Positions 42,817 through 50,924 of a stretch of 64,000 bases of DNA are shown here, piece by piece. The stretch is from Astrobacterium formosum. Lineage in GTDB: Bacteria > Pseudomonadota > Alphaproteobacteria > Rhizobiales > Xanthobacteraceae. Within the stretch, counting starts at the first letter, position 1. Every line of letters begins with the position of its first letter. Location of the stretch: contig JAVDCA010000001.1 in assembly GCA_030848545.1 (NCBI GenBank), forward strand, positions 62,001 to 126,000, in the 5' to 3' direction. Under the pieces are notes generated by a model. The model ran no database searches, had not been told where the DNA came from, and saw only the letters and a program-made list of their open reading frames with translations. The position numbers were made by a program, and so were the translations under genes.

Positions 42817-43917
42817 ATGACCAGCCAACTGTTCTCGCCCATCAGGCTCGCCGGCGTCGAGCTTGCCAACCGCATCGTCGTCTCGCCCATGTGCCAATAC
42901 TCGGCCGAGGACGGCGCCATGACCGAATGGCATTCGACCCATATCGGCATGCTGGCCAATTCGGGCGCCGGCCTGTTCATCGTCGAGGCGACCGGCGTCG
43001 AGGCGCGCGGGCGCATCACCCATGGCTGCGTCGGCCTCTATTCGGACGCCGACGAAGCCGCCATGAAGCGCGTGATCGACCACGCGCGGAAGATCGGCAC
43101 CGCCAAGTTCGGCATCCAGCTCGCCCATGCGGGCCGCAAGGCGTCGTCGCAGCGGCCGTGGCAGGGCGCCGGGCCGCTTTCGTCCGGCGAAAATCCGTGG
43201 GAGACCATCGCGCCGTCGCCGATCCCGTTCGGGCCCGGCTGGCACACGCCGCGGGAGATGACCGATAAGGACATCGCCACCGTCACCGAGGCGTTCGTGG
43301 CGGCGGCGAAGCGGGCGTTGCGCATCGGCTTCGATACGATCGAACTGCACGCGGCGCACGGCTATCTCCTGCATGCCTTCGCGTCCGCCATCTCCAACAA
43401 GCGCGCCGACCGCTATGGCGGTTCGCTGGAGAACCGGCTGCGCTTCCCCCTCGAAGTGATGGCGGCGGTGCGCGCCGTGGTGCCTTCTTCGGTGGCGCTC
43501 GGCGCCCGGCTCACCGGCAGCGATTGGCTCGACGGCGGCATCAATCCCGACGAGGCGGCGGCGCTCGCCAAGGGATTCAAGGGAGCCGGCGCCGACTATG
43601 TGGACGTCTCCTCCGGCGGGCTCACCCACGCGGCCCGCAACCCGACCGATCCCGGCTACAACGTCCCGCTTGCCGAAAAGGTCAAGCGCGACGCCGGCAT
43701 CGCGACCCGTACGGTCGGCCTGATCCTCGCGCCCCAGCAGGCCGAGGCGATCATCGCCGACGGCCGCGCTGACATGATCGCGCTCGGCCGCGGCGTCCTC
43801 AACGATCCGCGCTGGGGCTGGCACGCCGCCTTCGCGCTCGGCACTGAAGTCGCACGCGTGCCGCAATATCTGCGGGTCGGCCCGAAGCTGTGGCCGGGAC
43901 TGACCATGAAGGGGTGA
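42817..43917 (+). CDS. Old-yellow-enzyme family NADH:flavin oxidoreductase (YqjM/NamA-like)
   Basis: A 366-residue FMN-dependent ene-reductase of the thermophilic-like/YqjM class. Landmarks are VVSPMCQYSAEDGAMTEWHS (Cys that tunes FMN), FGIQLAHAGRKASSQRPW, the His pair region ELHAAHGYLLHAFASAI, SNKRADRYGGSLENRLRF and, near the end, DMIALGRGVLNDPRWGWH. It reduces activated C=C bonds, often of electrophiles such as enones. Cytoplasmic. ATG 42817 begins the similarity. Confidence 0.95.
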   Translation: MTSQLFSPIRLAGVELANRIVVSPMCQYSAEDGAMTEWHSTHIGMLANSGAGLFIVEATGVEARGRITHGCVGLYSDADEAAMKRVIDHARKIGTAKFGIQLAHAGRKASSQRPWQGAGPLSSGENPWETIAPSPIPFGPGWHTPREMTDKDIATVTEAFVAAAKRALRIGFDTIELHAAHGYLLHAFASAISNKRADRYGGSLENRLRFPLEVMAAVRAVVPSSVALGARLTGSDWLDGGINPDEAAALAKGFKGAGADYVDVSSGGLTHAARNPTDPGYNVPLAEKVKRDAGIATRTVGLILAPQQAEAIIADGRADMIALGRGVLNDPRWGWHAAFALGTEVARVPQYLRVGPKLWPGLTMKG

Positions 43918-43960
43918 GGGGCGACGCCATGACGGTGTATTCCGTCATGTCATAAGCCGA

Positions 43961-44060
43961 GTCGTGTCGCCCCTGGATTGCTTCGTCGCCTTCGGCTCCT
44001 CGCAATGACGCAGGGGATCGTCATTGCGAGCGAAGCGAAGCAATCCAGGGGCGAGACGAC
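43961..44060. repeat. Dispersed repeat copy C (near-perfect long palindrome)
   Basis: The left arm (GTCGTGTCGCCCCTGGATTG, then CTTCGTCGCCTTCGGCTCCT) and the right arm are inverted copies over about 40 bases. The centre is CGCAATGACGCAGGGGATCG followed by TCATTGCGAG. It fills the space between the oxidoreductase and the EamA transporter. Confidence 0.85.
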
Positions 44061-44112
44061 GGGCGGTGCGGTAGTCTATTTCCTTGCGCCTCGGGCCGAG
44101 CGGCCATTCATC

Positions 44113-44958
44113 ATGGACTCCTTCGTCTTTGCCGCCGTCCTCGCCGCCGCCGCCGCCCATGCGGGCTGGAACGCGGTCATCAAGGGCGGGCTCGAACCGT
44201 TCGCGATGATGGTCCTGATCACGCTCGGAGCGGGTATCGCCTCCCTCGCGCTGATGCCGGTCGTTGGACTGCCGGCGGCGGCCTCGTGGCCGTGGGTCGC
44301 CGCCTCGGTGGTCGTCCACTTCTTCTATTCCATCGGCCTGATCGGTGCTTACCGGGCTGGCGACATGGGCCAGGTCTATCCGCTCGCCCGCGGGGCGGCA
44401 CCGGTGATGACGGCAATGATCTCTACCACCTGGCTCGCCGAGCCGCTCGGCCCCGTCGGCTGGTGCGGTCTGCTGCTGCTCGTCGCCGGCGTCGTTATCC
44501 TGTCGCTGCGTGGCGGCGGCGATCTCGTCCGCCTCGACCGCCGTGCCATCGGCTACGCCCTGTTCACGGCGGTGACCATCTGCGCCTATTCGATCGTCGA
44601 CGGCGTCGGCGCGCGCACGGCGGGCAATGCCAGCGCCTATGCGGTGACGCTGTTCGCCGGCATCGGCATCGTGATGGCGGCCTATGCGATGGTCCTGCGG
44701 GGCCCGCAGGTGTTCGTCGCCATGGCGCCGTTCTGGCGCCGGGGCGTCGGCGGCGGGGCGATGCAGATGGTCTCCTACTGGATCGCCATCTGGGCCATGA
44801 CGGTGGCGCCCATCGCGCTCGTTGCGGCGCTGCGCGAGACCTCGGTGCTGTTCGGGGCGCTGATCGCGGTCGTCATCCTCAAAGAACCGCTGCGCGCGGC
44901 CCGCGTGGTGGCGGCGCTGATGATCGTTGCCGGGCTCGCGGCGATGCGGCTCGCGTGA
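44113..44958 (+). CDS. EamA-family (DMT) transporter
   Basis: A 281-residue membrane protein with about ten helices in two EamA repeats. Features are FAAVLAAAAAHAGWNAVIKG at the start, GDMGQVYPLARGAAPVMTAM (repeat 1 signature) and RETSVLFGALIAVVILKEPL (repeat 2 signature, P-x-L-E-like). It is a probable metabolite exporter of unknown substrate. ATG 44113 starts the first helix; upstream in-frame codons lie in repeat DNA. It converges with the MarC gene, six bases apart. Confidence 0.92.
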   Translation: MDSFVFAAVLAAAAAHAGWNAVIKGGLEPFAMMVLITLGAGIASLALMPVVGLPAAASWPWVAASVVVHFFYSIGLIGAYRAGDMGQVYPLARGAAPVMTAMISTTWLAEPLGPVGWCGLLLLVAGVVILSLRGGGDLVRLDRRAIGYALFTAVTICAYSIVDGVGARTAGNASAYAVTLFAGIGIVMAAYAMVLRGPQVFVAMAPFWRRGVGGGAMQMVSYWIAIWAMTVAPIALVAALRETSVLFGALIAVVILKEPLRAARVVAALMIVAGLAAMRLA

Positions 44959-44964
44959 GGCCCG

Positions 44965-45621
44965 CTACGACACGGTCGCGAGCAGGGCCTGATAGCCGTT
45001 CCAGATGATCTGGATGCCGATGCACAGCAGGATGAAGGCGGACATCCGCAGCACCACATTGGTGCCGCGTTCGCCCAGCATCCCGATGATCTGCTCGGCA
45101 TAGCGATAACAGACGTAGATCGTCGCCGCGACGGCGAGAAGCCCGGCGACCGCGGAGGCGCCGAGCAGCGCGAGGTGCGAGAACGGCACGATCGTCGGAC
45201 GCTGGCTTCCGAGCGCGATGGCGACCGAGATCGAACCGGGGCCGACGGTGAGCGGCATGGTGAGGGGATAGAAGGCGTCGGGGCGCTCAGGGCCGCCGTG
45301 TCCCACATCGGCCGCCCGGGCCGGATCGGAGGCGTCCTTGGCGTGCAGGAGCTGCCAGCCGAGCGAGGCGACGACGAGCCCGCCGGCGATCCGCACCACC
45401 GGCAGGGTGAGGCCGAAGAACTGCAGCACGTAGGAGCCGATGAGCAGCGAAGCGAGCAAAAGAAGAAAGCCGTTGCGGGCGACCTGGAAGGCGAGCGTGC
45501 TGCGCTCGCGGGCCGTGCAGGCATTGGTCAGGCCGAAAAAGATCGGCGCTCCGCCGATCGGATTCACGATCGGATACAGACTCGCATAAACGAGCAGGAA
45601 CGCGTTGACGAATTCCCCCAT
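44965..45621 (-). CDS. MarC-family integral membrane protein
   Basis: A 218-residue protein with six predicted helices and the MarC pattern: FLLVYASLYPIVNPIGGAPI near the start and FYPLTMPLTVGPGSISVAIA in the middle. A soluble Asp/Ala-rich loop lies between. Despite the name the family is not proven to act in multiple antibiotic resistance. ATG 45621 fits homologous starts; a GTG at 45648 is in frame but lacks a ribosome-binding site. Confidence 0.92.
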   Translation of the reverse strand: MGEFVNAFLLVYASLYPIVNPIGGAPIFFGLTNACTARERSTLAFQVARNGFLLLLASLLIGSYVLQFFGLTLPVVRIAGGLVVASLGWQLLHAKDASDPARAADVGHGGPERPDAFYPLTMPLTVGPGSISVAIALGSQRPTIVPFSHLALLGASAVAGLLAVAATIYVCYRYAEQIIGMLGERGTNVVLRMSAFILLCIGIQIIWNGYQALLATVS

Positions 45622-45653
45622 CCCGGACCCCCAAAACTCCAGTGACACGACTC

Positions 45654-45723
45654 GTCATTGCGAGCGAAGCGAAGCAATCCAGTTCTTTATTTGTGGTCCC
45701 TGGATCGCTTCGCTCGCAATGAC
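45654..45723. repeat. Dispersed repeat copy D
   Basis: A compact copy. GTCATTGCGAGCGAAGCGAA with GCAATCCAG forms the left arm, and CTGGATCGCTTCGCTCGCAATGAC (split 45701-45710 and on) is its inverted partner, around an AT-rich loop TTCTTTATTTGTGG. It lies upstream of MarC, downstream of the glycosyltransferase genes. Confidence 0.85.
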
Positions 45724-45762
45724 GGAAACGACCATATGGGTAAGACCTTAGGTCTGCCGGCA

Positions 45763-46389
45763 TCACCCCATCAGGCTCGCGAGCCCGGCGCGGTGCATGC
45801 GCGCGAGATCGGCGGGCTCGTCCACGTCCCACAGCCGCGCCGGCTCGCGCCAGACCAGCCGCGCGGCGCGCAGGCGCCGCCGCGTCTCCGCCATCACGTT
45901 CGCGGTGCTCCACGGCACGCCCTCGAACAGCGCCGGCTGCGGCTTGCGCGAACCGATCAGGGCATAGCCACCGTCCTCGACCGGGATCACCACGGCGTCA
46001 CAACCGTCGCGCAGCACGGCGGCGGCGGCGATCAGGTGCTCGGCCGTGAGCGCCGGGCAGTCGGTGCCGATCACCAGGGCCGGTCCCTGCGCGGCTTCGA
46101 TCGCCGCCAGCATGCGGGCGCCGAGGTCGCCTGCGGGCTGGCGTGCCAGCGTCACGCCGAGCAGGGCCGAGAGGGTCTGGAAGGCAGGATGATTCTGATC
46201 GGGCGCCGCCCACAGGGTGACCGGGCCGATCGCGGCGGCGCGGGCCGTTGCAACCGTGCGTTCGATGAAGCGCGCCTGCAGAGCGGCGGCGCCGTCGGTG
46301 CCGAGGGCGGGAGCGAGGCGCGTCTTGGCGAGCCCGGGCAGGGGTGCCTTGGCAAGGATCGCGATCGCGACCGGTTCGGGGATGGACAT
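45763..46389 (-). CDS. TIGR04282-type glycosyltransferase (rSAM/selenodomain-associated 1)
   Basis: A 208-residue nucleotidyltransferase-fold glycosyltransferase. Motifs are VAIAILAKAPLPGLAKTRLA (nucleotide-binding N terminus), LVIGTDCPALTAEHL (metal-binding region) and VIPVEDGGYALIG. TIGR04282 members occur beside radical-SAM selenodomain proteins, as here. ATG 46389 lies one base past the stop of the upstream glycosyltransferase gene, so the two are an operon. The sugar donor and acceptor are unknown. Confidence 0.87.
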   Translation of the reverse strand: MSIPEPVAIAILAKAPLPGLAKTRLAPALGTDGAAALQARFIERTVATARAAAIGPVTLWAAPDQNHPAFQTLSALLGVTLARQPAGDLGARMLAAIEAAQGPALVIGTDCPALTAEHLIAAAAVLRDGCDAVVIPVEDGGYALIGSRKPQPALFEGVPWSTANVMAETRRRLRAARLVWREPARLWDVDEPADLARMHRAGLASLMG

Positions 46390-46390
46390 G

Positions 46391-47086
46391 TCAGGCCATC
46401 CCTCGGGCATGACCATACCACTTCGCCAACCGTTCCGGAGAAACCCCGACGAAGAAGGCGAACCGCAATCCCCACATGAGCAGAATCGTACGCATGACAC
46501 CGTGCTTCACCCAACGTCGGCCCGAGGTCAAGACGCGCGTCCCGAGCGTGATGGGATCGCTCTGGCGCTTGAGGCGGCGGGAGAACACGATGTCCTCCAT
46601 CAGCGGGATGAACGGATAGGAGCCGGCCGCCGCGAATGCCGCGCGGGTGCAGAAGATGGCCTGATCGCCGGTCGCGATGCCGGTCACCCGCGAGCGCAGG
46701 TTCATCATGGTGGCGATGACGGGAAAGAGCGGGTGGCGGCCCTCGATCGCCACGTCGAAGCGGCCCCACACGCGACTGCTTTTCGACAAGGCGTCGAAGA
46801 CGATCCGATCGGCATCGGCGGGCAGCCTGGTGTCGGCGTGCAGGAACACGAATACATTGCCGCGGGCGGCGGCGGCGCCGGCATTCATCTGCAAGGCGCG
46901 TCCGCGCGGCGCCGCCACCAGACGGTCGCACAGGGGACGGGCGAGGACGACGGTCGCGTCGCTGCTGCCGCCGTCGGCCACCACCACCTCGACGCCGCGC
47001 CGGCGCAGCGGCGCCAGCGCCTCGAGTGCCGCGACGATCTCGGCCTCCTCGTCGAGCACCGGCATGATGACGGAGAGGAGCTTCAT
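46391..47086 (-). CDS. TIGR04283-type glycosyltransferase (rSAM/selenodomain-associated 2)
   Basis: A 231-residue GT-A (family 2-like) glycosyltransferase. The N terminus LLSVIMPVLDEEAEIVAALE, GVEVVVADGGSSDATV, the DxD-like FLHADTRLP and the acceptor-region PLMEDIVFSRRLKR with acidic ED are visible. A hydrophobic C-terminal helix (ILLMWGLRFAFFVGVSPERL) suggests membrane contact. It is the second of the two glycosyltransferases that accompany radical-SAM selenodomain proteins. ATG 47086 begins the family N terminus. Confidence 0.89.
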   Translation of the reverse strand: MKLLSVIMPVLDEEAEIVAALEALAPLRRRGVEVVVADGGSSDATVVLARPLCDRLVAAPRGRALQMNAGAAAARGNVFVFLHADTRLPADADRIVFDALSKSSRVWGRFDVAIEGRHPLFPVIATMMNLRSRVTGIATGDQAIFCTRAAFAAAGSYPFIPLMEDIVFSRRLKRQSDPITLGTRVLTSGRRWVKHGVMRTILLMWGLRFAFFVGVSPERLAKWYGHARGMA

Positions 47087-47149
47087 ACAAGACTCGGCAG
47101 GTTCGGCGGTGTGCGCGCCGGCCGGAGAGTAGCGCAGGCGATGCGAACC

Positions 47150-47260
47150 GTCATTGCGAAGCCGGGAGAATCCTTCGTCGTTGCGAGCGGAAGGCGATGC
47201 AATCCAGGGGCGACGGGCAAGGACTGGATTGCTTCGTCGGCTTCCCCTCCTCGCAATGAC
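47150..47260. repeat. Dispersed repeat copy E
   Basis: GTCATTGCGAAGCCGGGAGA, GATGCAATCCAGGGGCGACG, then CTGGATTGCTTCGTCGGCTT and CTCGCAATGAC at the right end. It sits between the radical-SAM gene and the glycosyltransferase, within the probable operon. Confidence 0.8.
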
Positions 47261-47275
47261 GTCGAGGCAGTGGCC

Positions 47276-48244
47276 TCACTCCGCCGCCTGCAGGGAGCCG
47301 CCGCAACTCGAGCCCTGGCCGGCGGTGCAGCCGAAGCAGTGGCCGGCGACCCGCACCGCTCGGCCGGCGATGTCGGCGTCGAGGAGGTCGCGGATGTGCA
47401 GGTTGGCGCCGGCCTGGCGCATGGGAAGGTCGAGCATCTGGTTGAAGTCGCAGTCATAGACGAAGCCGCGCCAATCCACCGAGACCAGGTTCCGGCACAT
47501 GACGGTGTCGAGATTGTCGTCGCGATGGGCGCTCTTGAGGACGCCCAGATAGCGGTCGAACTCGCCCTTGGCGATCAGGACGGCGCCGAAGCGCTGGATC
47601 GGCATGTTGGCCAGAGTGAACAGGCTGTTGAAGACGACGCCGTGGGTGTCGCTCAAGATTCGTTTGTAGTCGGCTTCCAGCACCTGCTGGGGCGGCGGCA
47701 GCGACGGGCCTTGCGGATTGTAGACGAGGTTGAGGACGAGGCCCGATCCCTCGCGCCCATAGCCGAGGCGGTTGAGGCGGCGCAGTGCCCGGATCGAACT
47801 ATCGAACACACCCTGGCCACGCTGGCGATCCACATTGGATTCGAGATAGCAGGGCATGGAGGCGACAATTTCCACCTGCTCGGCGGCGAGGAACTCGGCC
47901 AAATCCTCCTGGCCGTCGACCTCCAGGATGGTCAGGTTGCAACGGTCCATGACCTTGACGCCTCGTTCGCGCGCCGCGTGGACAAGCCGGCGGAAGTGGG
48001 GATTGAGTTCCGGCGCGCCTCCGGTGACGTCGAGGGTCGCGATGCGCTTTCGCTCGATGAGGGCGAGGACGAGGTCGATCGTGTCGCCGTCCATGGCCTC
48101 GGTGCGGCCCGGGCCGGCATTGACGTGGCAGTGCACGCAGGACTGGTTGCAGCGATAGCCGAGATTGACCTGCAGCGTATCGAGCCGGCCGCGCCGGACC
48201 GCCGGGAAGGGGATCTTTTCGAGTAGCGGCCAAGTGTCGCGCAT
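47276..48244 (-). CDS. Radical SAM protein of the ArsS/selenodomain (TIGR04167) type
   Basis: A 322-residue radical-SAM enzyme. The cluster motif is LGYRCNQSCVHCHVNAGPGR (CxxxCxxC). The GGE-like motif appears as LDVTGGAPELNPHFRRLV. The C-terminal domain contains the Cys-rich NCRNLVSVDWRGFVYDCDFN-like part and ends CFGCTAGQGSSCGG. In many relatives one Cys of this last motif is selenocysteine; here the codons are ordinary Cys. ArsS joins ribose to dimethylarsenate precursors in arsenosugar synthesis. No ArsM methyltransferase is present here, so another substrate is possible. Glycosyltransferases of the matching families follow. Confidence 0.88.
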   Translation of the reverse strand: MRDTWPLLEKIPFPAVRRGRLDTLQVNLGYRCNQSCVHCHVNAGPGRTEAMDGDTIDLVLALIERKRIATLDVTGGAPELNPHFRRLVHAARERGVKVMDRCNLTILEVDGQEDLAEFLAAEQVEIVASMPCYLESNVDRQRGQGVFDSSIRALRRLNRLGYGREGSGLVLNLVYNPQGPSLPPPQQVLEADYKRILSDTHGVVFNSLFTLANMPIQRFGAVLIAKGEFDRYLGVLKSAHRDDNLDTVMCRNLVSVDWRGFVYDCDFNQMLDLPMRQAGANLHIRDLLDADIAGRAVRVAGHCFGCTAGQGSSCGGSLQAAE

Positions 48245-48386
48245 CGGGGGGGCTCATGCATTTGCGCCGACGGAAGCAGCCGGCCCTGGCGAAATTGGCA
48301 CACAGCACCGCTGCCGTCACCCCGCGGATGGAACACGATCGGCCACAAGGATGTGAGAAATCGGGACGCGTCTCAGGATGAGACGG

Positions 48387-49196
48387 CTAACTCGCCGCGG
48401 TGACCACCGCGGGGACGCCGAGCCGGCCGAAGCCGGGCAGCTTGATGGCGGGCCGGCGCAGGTCGAGCCCGACCACGAGGCCGAGCAGGTTCACTTCGAG
48501 GCCCTCGACCCAGCCGAGCTTGATACCGGCGACGCCCCACAGGCTCGCTTCGATCCCGGTGCCCGAATCCGTCTGGCCGAGATAGGGAGCGGGCCGGAAG
48601 TCGCGGCCGATGGCGTTGGGCGGCATGGTGGCGGCCATTTCCGGCACGGCGCGCAACGCCGCCGCCACGAAGGTGTTGGAGTTCGGCCCCGGCCACAGCC
48701 GATAGTCGCCCGCATTGGCGTATTGATAATCCCTGATGGCGGCGTCGATCTTCGGGATCAGCCGTTCGGCCTCGGCGCCGCGGATGTCGGCCACCACGGT
48801 CGGTTCGTTGCCGTACCAGCGCCCGTCCGGCGCCCAACCGTTGATGCGCACCGGATTGCCCCAGCCGACCACGTCGTAACGCCGCCACGAACTGGCGCCG
48901 GCGGTCTTGAGGACCACCCAGGAATGGACGGCCACCACGCCTTTCCAGCCACCGGTGCGGCCGGACAGGACGAGGACGCGCGCCTCCGGAACCTGCCGCG
49001 CCGGGGGCAGTGAGCCCATGCTCGACCAGTCAGCATCGCGCCAGCTCCGCGGCCGCTCGCCGAAGGCATAGAGCGCCGCCTGGGCGGCGATGGGCAGGAG
49101 GAAGAGGATGAAAATGGTGAGCATGAGCAGCTTGCGGCGTGATCTGGGCACAGGAACTGAAGCGTCGGTTGATGTGGCGGATGAAGTCTGTGTCAT
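48387..49196 (-). CDS. DUF3750-family membrane-anchored protein
   Basis: A 269-residue protein. One N-terminal membrane helix (LLMLTIFILFLLPIAAQAAL, about 23-42) anchors a periplasmic domain with HSWVVLKTAGASSWRRYDVV, ADIRGAEAERLIPKIDAAIR and WPGPNSNTFVAAALRAVPE. The domain matches DUF3750 as I know it and has an NlpC/P60-like circularly permuted feel (H-S-W and N-S-N-T-F), but a catalytic assignment is uncertain. It precedes the radical-SAM gene on the same strand, with 142 bases between. No ribosome-binding site is obvious at ATG 49196. Confidence 0.83.
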   Translation of the reverse strand: MTQTSSATSTDASVPVPRSRRKLLMLTIFILFLLPIAAQAALYAFGERPRSWRDADWSSMGSLPPARQVPEARVLVLSGRTGGWKGVVAVHSWVVLKTAGASSWRRYDVVGWGNPVRINGWAPDGRWYGNEPTVVADIRGAEAERLIPKIDAAIRDYQYANAGDYRLWPGPNSNTFVAAALRAVPEMAATMPPNAIGRDFRPAPYLGQTDSGTGIEASLWGVAGIKLGWVEGLEVNLLGLVVGLDLRRPAIKLPGFGRLGVPAVVTAAS

Positions 49197-49300
49197 TGCG
49201 GTCGTGCGTTAAGATGGTGCCGGTAATCTACATCGGCAAGCACAGCCAAGTACAAATGAACAATACGTAATCCGGCAGCATCGAACTGCCTGCGGCGCTG

Positions 49301-49705
49301 TCATTCCAGCTCGTTGTCGGTCATCGCCTGCTTGGCCGCCTGGGTGAGGAACCCCGAGCGCGTGAAGCCGTGCGTCTCCGCATAGCGATCGATCTCCGCG
49401 AGAACGTCCTCTGGCAGCGTCACATTTATCCGCACAGTCTTCGGCGCTCCGGTCTTGGCCGCTACCAAGATGGCGACACCCTCGCGGTTGGCCGGATCGG
49501 CCATAATGGACTCGAGGCTCGACGGTTGGGGGATCGGCTCGCCGTCCTCCACTAGGCCTTCGATATGAAATGCCAGGGCCTCTTCGGCCATCGCACGAGC
49601 GTCGTCGAGATCAATACCCGCCGTGGCGATGCCGGGGAAGTCCGGGAATGAGACGCCGAAATCGCTGTCGGCATCCTTGTAAATGAGCCCGATATACTGC
49701 GCCAT
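49301..49705 (-). CDS. hicB: HicB-type antitoxin
   Basis: A 134-residue antitoxin. The N-terminal partial RNase H-like domain begins AQYIGLIYKDADSDFGVSFP with DFPGIATAGIDLDDARAMAE. The C-terminal part is a ribbon-helix-helix (KTVRINVTLPEDVLAEIDRY, FTRSGFLTQAAKQAM) that binds its own promoter. It neutralises the HicA encoded four bases upstream. The length is typical. Confidence 0.93.
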   Translation of the reverse strand: MAQYIGLIYKDADSDFGVSFPDFPGIATAGIDLDDARAMAEEALAFHIEGLVEDGEPIPQPSSLESIMADPANREGVAILVAAKTGAPKTVRINVTLPEDVLAEIDRYAETHGFTRSGFLTQAAKQAMTDNELE

Positions 49706-49709
49706 TCGC

Positions 49710-49898
49710 CTATCTCAGTTTCACGCCTGACTGCTTTTCGATGTTTCTCAACGTTCCGATCGGGATGTCGCGATGCGGATGCGGAACGGTCGTTCTGCCG
49801 GGCTTGTTCAAATGCTTGAACTGGACGTGGCTGCCTTTGCGCGCCACTTCGCGCCAGCCGTCCCGGAGAAGCGCGGAGATGACATCCCGGCTTTTCAT
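49710..49898 (-). CDS. hicA: HicA-type mRNA interferase toxin
   Basis: A 62-residue double-stranded-RNA-binding-like toxin: KSRDVISALLRDGWREVARK, then GSHVQFKHLNKPGRTTVPHP, with the catalytic His in GSH, and a C-terminal GTLRNIEKQSGVKL. HicA enzymes cleave mRNA. Gene order toxin then antitoxin matches most hicAB pairs. No mobile element accompanies it. Confidence 0.94.
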   Translation of the reverse strand: MKSRDVISALLRDGWREVARKGSHVQFKHLNKPGRTTVPHPHRDIPIGTLRNIEKQSGVKLR

Positions 49899-49948
49899 GG
49901 ATGTGTATTAATCCACATCCGTCTTCTCAAATCAATTCCTGCAACACC

Positions 49949-50902
49949 TCACCCCAGCGGCCCGAACCGGCCGCTGGCTTGGACAATGGCCAAGACGGTG
50001 CTGATGGTGACGAACGAGATCACGGTCGCGACCAGGACGGCGGCGGCGCCGAATTTATCCAGGCCGAATTTTTGGCCGATGATCGGGAAAATGCTGAAGA
50101 TCGGCACGCTCGCCGCCACGATCGCCGCCGCCTGCAGGCGCGGCTCAATGGCGGGGAACAGGAACAGGGCGCCGAACACGAAAGCCGGATGTAGCAGGAG
50201 CTTGCCGGCAACCACCATGATGACGTCGCGGATCATGCCGCGCACCTTGACGCCCACGAGCGTGCCGCCGGTGGTGAAGAGTGCGACCGGCCCGGTCGCC
50301 ACCGCCAACATGTCGATGGCGCGCCCGATCGGCCGCGGCGGCACGAAGGCGATCGCCGCCGCCAGGCCGCCCAGGACGATGGATACGATCAGCGGGCTCT
50401 TGGCCAGGCGGCCGAAGGCGATCGCAACCGATGCGCCGAGCGAGCGGCCGTCGTGTTCACCGCTTTCCGCCATGGCGATCACGAGAGCCAAGATGATGTT
50501 CTCGATGATGATCGCGATGGCGATGATGGGCAGCGCCGCCGGCCCGAGCGATTGCTCGATCACCTGGTAACCAATCACGCCGCTGTTGGCGATGGCCGTG
50601 CCGGCGCTCACGAAGGCGCCGACCCGCAGGGTCTTGCCTTGCGCGAGGCAGGTCACCGCCACGGCCAGTCCCCAGACCGCGAAGGAGGCGAGCGCATAGG
50701 CGTAGAACAGGTCGATATTGGCGATGTCGGCGCCGGTCAGCCGCGACATCATGCGGAAAAGCATCGCCGGAATGGCGAAATTGAGCACGAAGCGGCCGAG
50801 CGCGCGCACGTCGTTCATGCTCATGATGTCGACGGTGACGGCGAAATACCCGAGCGCGATCACGAGGTAGATCGGAACCGTGACGGCGAGGATGTCGAGC
50901 AT
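49949..50902 (-). CDS. AEC-family (auxin efflux carrier-like) transporter
   Basis: A 317-residue inner-membrane carrier with about ten helices in two inverted halves. It starts LDILAVTVPIYLVIALGYFA, contains GRFVLNFAIPAMLFRMMSRL (family P motif) and ends SVPIFSIFPIIGQKFGLDKF. Bacterial AEC members move malonate, malate or other organic acids. The adjacent MeaB gene suggests a possible organic-acid link, but this is weak. ATG 50902 begins the first helix. Confidence 0.91.
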   Translation of the reverse strand: MLDILAVTVPIYLVIALGYFAVTVDIMSMNDVRALGRFVLNFAIPAMLFRMMSRLTGADIANIDLFYAYALASFAVWGLAVAVTCLAQGKTLRVGAFVSAGTAIANSGVIGYQVIEQSLGPAALPIIAIAIIIENIILALVIAMAESGEHDGRSLGASVAIAFGRLAKSPLIVSIVLGGLAAAIAFVPPRPIGRAIDMLAVATGPVALFTTGGTLVGVKVRGMIRDVIMVVAGKLLLHPAFVFGALFLFPAIEPRLQAAAIVAASVPIFSIFPIIGQKFGLDKFGAAAVLVATVISFVTISTVLAIVQASGRFGPLG

Positions 50903-50924
50903 GTGCGTGGATCGCGGGGGCCGG

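Noticed and set aside
49301-49898. HicAB as evidence of a genomic island
   Set aside because: No integrase, transposase, tRNA or compositional break is seen nearby, so the pair is reported as a lone chromosomal module.
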